DNA of 64,000 bases from Maricaulis sp048269565 (GTDB lineage Bacteria; Pseudomonadota; Alphaproteobacteria; Caulobacterales; Maricaulaceae): assembly GCF_048269565.1 (NCBI RefSeq), contig NZ_JBLXIK010000004.1:1-64000 (forward strand). The letters are read 5' to 3'. The position numbers were made by a program, and so were the translations under genes. The notes beneath the pieces are model-generated. The model worked only from the letters and a program-made list of their open reading frames with translations, had not been told where the DNA came from and made no database searches. Position 1 is the stretch's first letter, and every line of letters begins with the position of its first letter. Shown one piece after another: positions 61,723-64,000 of the stretch.

Positions 61723-63420
61723 ATGCTGCAATCGCTCTCGATCCGGAATGTTGTCCTTATCGACAGTCTCGACGCCGGCTTCGACCGGGGTCTGTGTGCC
61801 CTGACGGGTGAGACCGGCGCCGGCAAATCCATTCTGCTGGGCGCTCTCGGGCTGGCCGTCGGCGAACGCGCCGAGCGCGGCCTCGTCCGTGCCGGCACTG
61901 AAGAGGCATCGGCCACTGCCGAATTCGATCTCGCCCCCGCCCATGCCGCCTGGGCCGTGCTTGACGAAGCCGGGCTGGTATTCGAGCCCGGTGAGGCGCT
62001 GATCCTGCGCCGCCGACTGGCCGAGGATGGCCGCAGCCGCGCCCATATCAATGACCAGCCCGCCAGTATCGGCCTGCTGCGCAGCCTCGGTGATGTTCTC
62101 GTTGAAGTGCATGGCCAGCATGACGGGCGCGGCCTGCTCGACCCGAAAACCCACCGTAGCCAGCTCGATGCCTATGCCGGCAATGCGTCGCTCAGGGAGG
62201 CCTGCCGCAAGGCGTGGACCAACCTGTCACAGGCACAGGCCAGCCTCGACGACCTGGTGCGCGCCCATTCCGCCTCGACCGGTGAGCAGGACTTCCTGCG
62301 CCATGCGCTGGACGAGATCGACAAGTTGCAGCCGCGCGCCGGCGAGGAAGCAGAGCTGGCCGAACAACGGCAATTCCTGATGGGGGCCGAACGCGCGCTG
62401 GGCGATCTGCAGGAGGCCCAAGAGGCGCTGGCCGGCGATGGCGGCGGGCTCGAGAGCCGGCTCAATCTCGCGGTGCGCGGGCTGGAGCGGGTGCGTGACC
62501 AGATCGGCGAGGCCGGCGGCGCTGCCGGCGAGGCGCTGGACCGGGCCGCCGCAGCGATCGACCGCGCGCTGATCGAGTTTGGCGAGGCGGGCGATGCCCT
62601 GACCGATGCGGCGCGGGCCTTCGAGATCGAGCCGGGCCAGCTGGAAAGCGTCGAGGAGCGCCTGTTTGCCCTGCGGGCGCTGGCGCGCAAGCACGAGGTC
62701 GATGTTGATGAATTGCCGGCGCTGCATATCCGCTTCGCCGACCAGCTCGACGCGATCGAGAATGCCGGTGAGCGTATCGCCGAGGCGGAAAAGAGCGTCC
62801 AGGCGGCGCAGGCCCTGTATCGCGACGCGGCGGGCGCCCTGACGCGCTCACGCGACAAGGCGGCGCAAAAGCTCGCCGCCGCGGTCGCGTCCGAATTGCC
62901 GCCGCTGAAAATGGACAAGGCCCAGTTCCGCGTCGCCCTGACCACCGATAATGACCGCGCCGGCCCCGAAGGCTGCGACATGGTCCGCTTCGAGGTCTCG
63001 ACCAATCCGGGCGCCCCCTTCGGTGCCCTCGACAAGATCGCCTCCGGTGGTGAGTTGTCGCGCTTCGGCCTGGCGCTCAAGGTGGCGCTGGCCGGGGATG
63101 AGGATGGCCGCGTGCTGGTGTTTGACGAGGTCGACCAGGGCGTTGGCGGCGCGGTTGCCGATGCGGTCGGACGGCGGCTGAAACGGCTGGCCCGCACCGG
63201 GCAGACCCTGGTGGTCACCCATAGTCCGCAAGTGGCGGCGCTGGCCGATCACCACTGGAAAATCATCAAGGAAGACGATGGCAAGGGCGGTGTGCGCACC
63301 GTGCTGGTCCAGCTCGACGGCGAGGCCCGCCGCGAGGAAATCGCGCGCATGCTCTCCGGCGCCGAAGTGACCGATGCAGCGCGGGCGCAGGCCGACCAGC
63401 TGATGGCCGTCCAGGCCTGA
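61723..63420 (+). CDS. recN: DNA repair ATPase RecN
   Basis: A 565-residue SMC-like protein. Walker A GETGAGKS at 29-36, signature ASGGELSRFGLALKVAL, and Walker B VLVFDEVDQGVGG near the C-terminus flank a long coiled coil (about 150-370). It aids double-strand break repair with RecA. AGGAGG precedes the ATG. It is 27 nt from the bamD stop and could be co-transcribed. Confidence 0.97.
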   Translation: MLQSLSIRNVVLIDSLDAGFDRGLCALTGETGAGKSILLGALGLAVGERAERGLVRAGTEEASATAEFDLAPAHAAWAVLDEAGLVFEPGEALILRRRLAEDGRSRAHINDQPASIGLLRSLGDVLVEVHGQHDGRGLLDPKTHRSQLDAYAGNASLREACRKAWTNLSQAQASLDDLVRAHSASTGEQDFLRHALDEIDKLQPRAGEEAELAEQRQFLMGAERALGDLQEAQEALAGDGGGLESRLNLAVRGLERVRDQIGEAGGAAGEALDRAAAAIDRALIEFGEAGDALTDAARAFEIEPGQLESVEERLFALRALARKHEVDVDELPALHIRFADQLDAIENAGERIAEAEKSVQAAQALYRDAAGALTRSRDKAAQKLAAAVASELPPLKMDKAQFRVALTTDNDRAGPEGCDMVRFEVSTNPGAPFGALDKIASGGELSRFGLALKVALAGDEDGRVLVFDEVDQGVGGAVADAVGRRLKRLARTGQTLVVTHSPQVAALADHHWKIIKEDDGKGGVRTVLVQLDGEARREEIARMLSGAEVTDAARAQADQLMAVQA

Positions 63421-63540
63421 TCGCCGCCTGGTCGCGCGCTGCGGCGCGGTGCTGTCGCCCGCTCGACCCTGCCGACAATTTCTCCACAATGGCCCCGATA
63501 CCGGCTAGATTCGGCCGACCCGTCAGCCTGCGAGCAAATC

Positions 63541-64000
63541 ATGAGCGCCTTGAAAGATGTCGGCATGTTGAGCGAGGCCGAGGCGAATGCCGAGCATGCG
63601 CGTCTCGCCCGTGAAATCGCCCGCCATGACAAGGCCTATTACAACGAGGATGCGCCGAAGGTTTCCGATGCGGTCTATGACGCGTTGCGCCAGCGGCTCG
63701 AGGGCATCGAGGCGCGCTTCCCGCAACTGGTCGATCTGTTCAGCCCGAGCCAGCGCGTTGGTGCTGCACCCTCGGGCAAGTTTGGCGAGATTGTCCATGC
63801 CGTGCCTATGCTCTCGCTGGGCAATGCCTTCAATGATGAGGACGTCGCGGATTTCGTCGGCCGGGTGCGCCGCTTTCTCGGCCTCAGCGATGAGGAGCCG
63901 GTGGCGATCACCGCCGAGCCCAAGATTGACGGCCTCTCGGCCAGCTTGCGCTATGTGAAGGGTCAGCTCGTCTCGGCGGCGACACGCGGCGACGGCACGA
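63541..64000 (+). CDS. ligA: NAD-dependent DNA ligase LigA (5' part)
   Basis: The first 153 codons of NAD-dependent ligase; it runs off the window end. The N-terminal Ia region has HDKAYYNEDAPKVSDAVYDA, which binds NMN, and the adenylation lysine is K128 in EPKIDGLSASLRY. It seals nicks in replication and repair. It follows recN by 120 nt. Confidence 0.95.
   Translation, partial: MSALKDVGMLSEAEANAEHARLAREIARHDKAYYNEDAPKVSDAVYDALRQRLEGIEARFPQLVDLFSPSQRVGAAPSGKFGEIVHAVPMLSLGNAFNDEDVADFVGRVRRFLGLSDEEPVAITAEPKIDGLSASLRYVKGQLVSAATRGDGT

Overview
This 64 kb window is GC-rich (roughly two-thirds G+C by eye) chromosomal DNA from an alphaproteobacterium, most likely a stalked or dimorphic member of the Caulobacterales such as a Maricaulis/Hyphomonadaceae relative. 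The reasons are a Caulobacter-type division and cell-wall (dcw) cluster preceded by rnpB, a CtrA-type TTAA-N7-TTAA site and a GANTC methylation site in front of ftsZ, and the FtsZ tail IPAFLRRQ. The taxonomic call is inference; no rRNA or tRNA gene was found.

Layout. 1-9 kb: two small envelope proteins, a PepSY membrane protein with a Fur-like site upstream, a DJ-1/PfpI-like protein that lacks its cysteine, an MFS transporter divergent from a hybrid histidine kinase, and a two-gene FMN 2-hydroxyacid dehydrogenase / ThDP decarboxylase-like operon. 9-23 kb: S1/P1 nuclease, a membrane-anchored ClpP-class protease, free-methionine sulfoxide reductase, TetR plus a YgjP-type metalloprotease, a STAS-like protein, thioredoxin 2, EttA with a strong terminator, DadA divergent from an ArsR-methyltransferase fusion, a membrane-anchored AraC regulator, two multi-span membrane proteins, and a RimB-RimK fusion. 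23.2-25.5 kb: a gene-poor stretch built from palindromic elements. Two of them, in 165-bp direct copies, bracket a lower-GC membrane protein gene. 25.5-35.3 kb: 5-oxoprolinase, a TerB/DnaJ protein, a small membrane protein, a CE15-like lipoprotein esterase, an EamA permease and an Amidase_2 enzyme (the last two overlapping), aquaporin, and an iron-type alcohol dehydrogenase. 35.3-37.9 kb: a hipBA toxin-antitoxin module with four phased operator-like sites, another palindromic element, and a small lower-GC hypothetical gene. 37.9-55.2 kb: rnpB, three MraZ boxes, then mraZ-rsmH-ftsL-ftsI-murE-murF-mraY-murD-ftsW-murG-murC-murB-ddl-ftsQ-ftsA, almost all joined by 1-13 nt overlaps. 55.3-58 kb: three genes (STAS-like, S41 protease, AraC) lie between ftsA and ftsZ. 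58.1-64 kb: ftsZ, lpxC, bamD, recN and the start of ligA.

How it works together. The right half is one programme for building and dividing the envelope. MurC-F and Ddl make the UDP-MurNAc-pentapeptide, MraY and MurG make lipid II, FtsW/FtsI polymerise and cross-link septal wall, FtsQ/FtsL/FtsA/FtsZ organise the septum, and LpxC and BamD supply lipid A and outer-membrane proteins. MraZ probably reads its own promoter boxes, and ftsZ has its own cell-cycle-type promoter. The left half is a mixture of housekeeping and accessory genes. The most unusual signals are the family of cloverleaf-like palindromes, the bracketed low-GC gene, the phased hip operators, and several fused or degenerate proteins.
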